Shown here: positions 7,725 through 8,692 of the stretch, in pieces
Numbering within the stretch: position 1 is the first letter of the stretch
How the letters are laid out: each line of letters begins with the position of its first letter
The notes under the pieces: model-generated
Database searches by the model: none
Told to the model about the DNA's origin: nothing
What the model saw: the letters and a program-made list of their open reading frames with translations, nothing else
Made by a program: the position numbers and the translations under genes
From: Faeciplasma avium
GTDB taxonomy: Bacteria > Bacillota > Clostridia > Oscillospirales > Ruminococcaceae
DNA: 8,692 nucleotides
Assembly (NCBI GenBank): GCA_018713505.1
Contig: DVOL01000047.1
Location: forward strand, 1 to 8,692
Direction: 5' to 3'

Positions 7725-8057
7725 TTAGCTGCCGTCACCCCTTTCAAGCGACACCATCCCCTCAAGCTTTTTTGAAAGCTCCAAAAGCCATCTTCGGGAC
7801 TCCTCGCTGTTTTCCTTATCCACAATCCTAAAGCTCACCCTGGTATCCTTGAAGCAGGGGGCCTGAACTACTTTTTGTGCGATTCTCTCGAACCGCTCGC
7901 AATCCTTATGATAGTAAAGCACCACTCTGCACTCGGGGAGCCTATCACGCCGCTCTCCCCTTCTAAGCGCCGACCTCACAAAAAGAATAACCGAGCCTGT
8001 CAGCAAAACTATCACAGCCGAGACAAAAAGCTCTGCGCTAAAATAATCCGTAATCAT
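7725..8057 (-). CDS. Small single-pass membrane protein of unknown function
   Basis: I do not recognise this 110-aa protein. One strongly hydrophobic segment at about residues 8-27 (LFVSAVIVLLTGSVILFV) is followed by RSALRRGERR, so by the positive-inside rule the C-terminal part should be cytoplasmic. That part reads as strand (CRVVLYYH, 43-50), helix (about 54-65), strand (TRVSFRIVD, 72-80) and helix (about 84-99). This is a compact beta-alpha-beta-alpha module with cysteines 43, 53 and 68, perhaps thioredoxin- or ferredoxin-like, but no CxxC is present and no function can be given. ATG 8057 is chosen because GGGAGG (8064-8069) lies 6-7 nt upstream; earlier in-frame TTG 8126 and ATG 8087 lack an SD. 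Its stop is one base from the recD2 start, so the two are probably translated together. It is the first gene behind the 8232-8260 promoter. Confidence 0.75.
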   Translation of the reverse strand: MITDYFSAELFVSAVIVLLTGSVILFVRSALRRGERRDRLPECRVVLYYHKDCERFERIAQKVVQAPCFKDTRVSFRIVDKENSEESRRWLLELSKKLEGMVSLERGDGS

Positions 8058-8225
8058 GACAATCCTCCCGCAGTCAGTATACTCCATGATATTCAAGCGA
8101 TAAGCTTTTGGTGTGTCTGCGGGCAAAATATCAAAATATTTCCGGGCTTTGCGGATAATTTTCCTGGGCGCTTCTTAAAAATCCGGGCACGACTTTTCTA
8201 GTCATCCCGTCAAGAGGGTGCTGAC
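8058..8225 (-). other. Structured 5' leader of the recD2 operon
   Basis: The untranslated stretch between the predicted start site and ATG 8057 is about 168 nt. Visible hairpins on the minus strand are: an outer CGGG/CCCG (8206-8209 with 8184-8187) enclosing GACT/AGTC (8200-8203 with 8191-8194) with an AGAAA loop; a perfect AAATAT-TTTG-ATATTT hairpin (8126-8141); a weaker GGAT/ATCC pairing (8181-8184 with 8153-8156); and the SD-masking repeat. GUCA at the transcript start can also pair with UGAC just before CGGG. I recognise no known riboswitch class, and there is no stem with a U-tract. Confidence 0.4.
8067..8123 (-). promoter_or_regulatory. Inverted repeat that can mask the first ribosome binding site
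   Basis: On the minus strand CCCGCAG (8117-8123) is a perfect 7-bp complement of CTGCGGG (8067-8073). Pairing can extend by CA/TG beyond one A·A mismatch. The 3' arm overlaps the GGG of the GGGAGG Shine-Dalgarno (8064-8069) of the 110-aa gene. Folding would block translation initiation there and, through coupling, reduce recD2 translation. The effect on expression is inferred from pairing alone. Confidence 0.4.
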
Positions 8226-8231
8226 AGCTAC

Positions 8232-8260
8232 ATTATACTCTTAATCAGGTCTTATTGCAA
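8232..8260 (-). promoter_or_regulatory. Sigma-A-type promoter of the recD2 operon
   Basis: On the minus strand TTGCAA (8255-8260) is followed after exactly 17 bp by a perfect TATAAT (8232-8237). The -35 matches TTGACA at four of six positions. Transcription would start near 8225 and run leftward into the 110-aa gene, recD2, mreB and probably beyond. It starts only 9 bp after the stop of the 62-codon gene upstream. Confidence 0.75.
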
Positions 8261-8269
8261 GCACAAAAT

Positions 8270-8458
8270 TCACTTGTGATTGCTATCGACCTCTTTTTTG
8301 GACAGTATGACATTTTCCTCGCTTCTGTTGTAGACTCTTCCCTCGGGAGTCGTTATATTGTCGACTATTACATTTGTCATATACTCCGGCTCGATTTCAC
8401 GGCGGGGTCTGTAAATTCTAACGACCTCGTCCTTGCTTTTTTTATCCGTCCTTTTCAT
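8270..8458 (-). CDS. Small hydrophilic protein of unknown function (62 aa)
   Basis: The start is ATG 8458, preceded by AAAGGAG about 8 nt away, a good Shine-Dalgarno. The protein is highly charged, with a lysine/arginine-rich start (MKRTDKKSKDE), then RIYRPRREIEPEY, a short hydrophobic patch TNVIVDNI, and a charged tail ending SNHK. It has no cysteine, no membrane segment and no motif I recognise. I see no convincing promoter in the gap upstream. No terminator lies downstream, where the operon promoter begins within 9 bp, so some read-through into recD2 is possible. The good RBS and hydrophilic, soluble-looking composition favour this over the plus-strand frame that covers it. Confidence 0.6.
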   Translation of the reverse strand: MKRTDKKSKDEVVRIYRPRREIEPEYMTNVIVDNITTPEGRVYNRSEENVILSKKEVDSNHK

Positions 8459-8547
8459 CCTCAGCTCTCCTTTAAAATAACATCAAAGGCTATTATCACC
8501 GTCTTTGAGCTTTTTATTCCGCTCAATGAGGAAGTTTTAAAAAGATA

Positions 8548-8576
8548 TTGTTTTATCCAAGGATTTGATATATAAT
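8548..8576 (+). promoter_or_regulatory. Sigma-A-type promoter reading rightward
   Basis: TTGTTT (8548-8553) and a perfect TATAAT (8571-8576) are separated by 17 bp. The -35 keeps only the TTG. Transcription would start near 8583 and reach the start codon at 8682 after a leader of about 100 nt. Together with the minus-strand gene starting at 8458 this makes a divergent intergenic region (8459-8681). Confidence 0.6.
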
Positions 8577-8601
8577 ATAACCTGTGAAATAAAATCCCAA
8601 A

Positions 8602-8673
8602 GCTAAAAGCAATGCTGAAGGCAAAGCTAAAAGCAGAGCTAAAAGCAGAGCTTAAGGACTGCCTAAAATCGGA
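8602..8673 (+). repeat. Degenerate 12-bp tandem repeat in a leader
   Basis: Six consecutive 12-bp units start at 8602, 8614, 8626, 8638, 8650 and 8662. Units 3 and 4 are identical (GCTAAAAGCAGA), units 1 and 2 differ at a few positions, and units 5 and 6 are more diverged. The array ends 8 bp before ATG 8682, and its last unit supplies the GGA of the Shine-Dalgarno. Read from ATG 8612, the repeat stays open and encodes an LKAE-type tetrapeptide repeat; no SD precedes that ATG. Confidence 0.7.
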
Positions 8674-8681
8674 GTATTATC

Positions 8682-8692
8682 ATGAAAAAACC
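8682..8692 (+). CDS. Start of a rightward gene, cut by the window edge
   Basis: ATG AAA AAA (MKK) begins here, 7-8 nt after CGGAG (8670-8674), and leaves the window after three full codons. A promoter lies about 100 bp upstream (8548-8576). MKK starts often belong to exported or membrane proteins, but nothing about the product can be said. An alternative is that the ATG at 8612, in another open frame, is the true start. Confidence 0.45.

Noticed and set aside
7724..7825. N-terminal extension of recD2 by 34 codons
   Set aside because: It overlaps the preceding gene, lacks an SD, and the residues do not resemble RecD2, whose typical start aligns with ATG 7723.
8126..8141. Perfect AT-rich hairpin in the leader as an intrinsic terminator
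   Set aside because: The stem is six A/T pairs and is not followed by a run of U.
8146..8156. Resemblance of CGCAAAGCC in the leader to the cyclic-di-GMP-I riboswitch core
   Set aside because: The short string matches, but the other conserved blocks (the GCACAGGGCAAA part and the GGTAGGTAGCGGG part) are absent.
8262..8278. Possible terminator after the 62-codon gene (CACAA/TTGTG hairpin)
   Set aside because: The stem is only 5 bp of mostly A/T and no U-tract follows.
8459..8540. Minus-strand promoter for the 62-codon gene
   Set aside because: GATAAT and TTGAGC occur on the minus strand, but 23 bp apart, too far for a normal sigma-A promoter.
8255..8575. Plus-strand open frame of 106 codons opposite the 62-codon gene
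   Set aside because: It starts with TTG inside a promoter -35 box, has no proper SD, and covers a minus-strand gene with a good SD.

Overview
The window looks like chromosomal DNA from an endospore-forming member of the Clostridia (Bacillota). The evidence is a SpoIIR sporulation protein, the Firmicutes-type addB-addA gene order, a stand-alone RecD2 helicase, an MreB-family actin homologue, and strong AGGAGG-type ribosome binding sites. Base composition is close to balanced GC. I cannot name a genus. I see no mobile elements, CRISPR arrays, tRNAs or rRNAs.

Almost everything is on the minus strand, in one tight array read from right to left. A sigma-A-type promoter (8232-8260) is followed by a leader of about 170 nt with several possible hairpins. 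One 7-bp inverted repeat in it would bury the first ribosome binding site. The genes then follow: a small one-helix membrane protein of unknown function (7725-8057), recD2 (5462-7723, starting one base after the previous stop), a divergent MreB-like protein (4462-5475, overlapping recD2), spoIIR (3766-4389), addB (396-3740) and the first 134 codons of addA (1-403, running off the left edge, overlapping addB by 8 bp). A sigma-F-like promoter candidate lies just before spoIIR. spoIIR, addB and addA could therefore also be transcribed in the forespore.

The right end (8270-8692) holds a 62-codon minus-strand gene of unknown function. It also has a plus-strand promoter (8548-8576) whose leader is a degenerate 12-bp tandem repeat. 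The leader ends at a Shine-Dalgarno and an ATG AAA AAA start at 8682, the beginning of a rightward gene that leaves the window.

Functionally, AddA and AddB together form the helicase-nuclease that processes double-strand breaks for RecA. RecD2 is a 5'-3' helicase typical of bacteria that lack RecBCD. SpoIIR is the forespore-to-mother-cell signal that triggers sigma-E activation. The MreB-like protein is an actin-fold filament protein. I see no strong terminator between these genes, so co-transcription is likely, with a possible stage-specific internal promoter. The points most worth a second look are the sigma-F-like promoter, the SD-masking leader, the lost Walker A of AddB, the diverged MreB, and the 12-bp repeat leader at the right edge.
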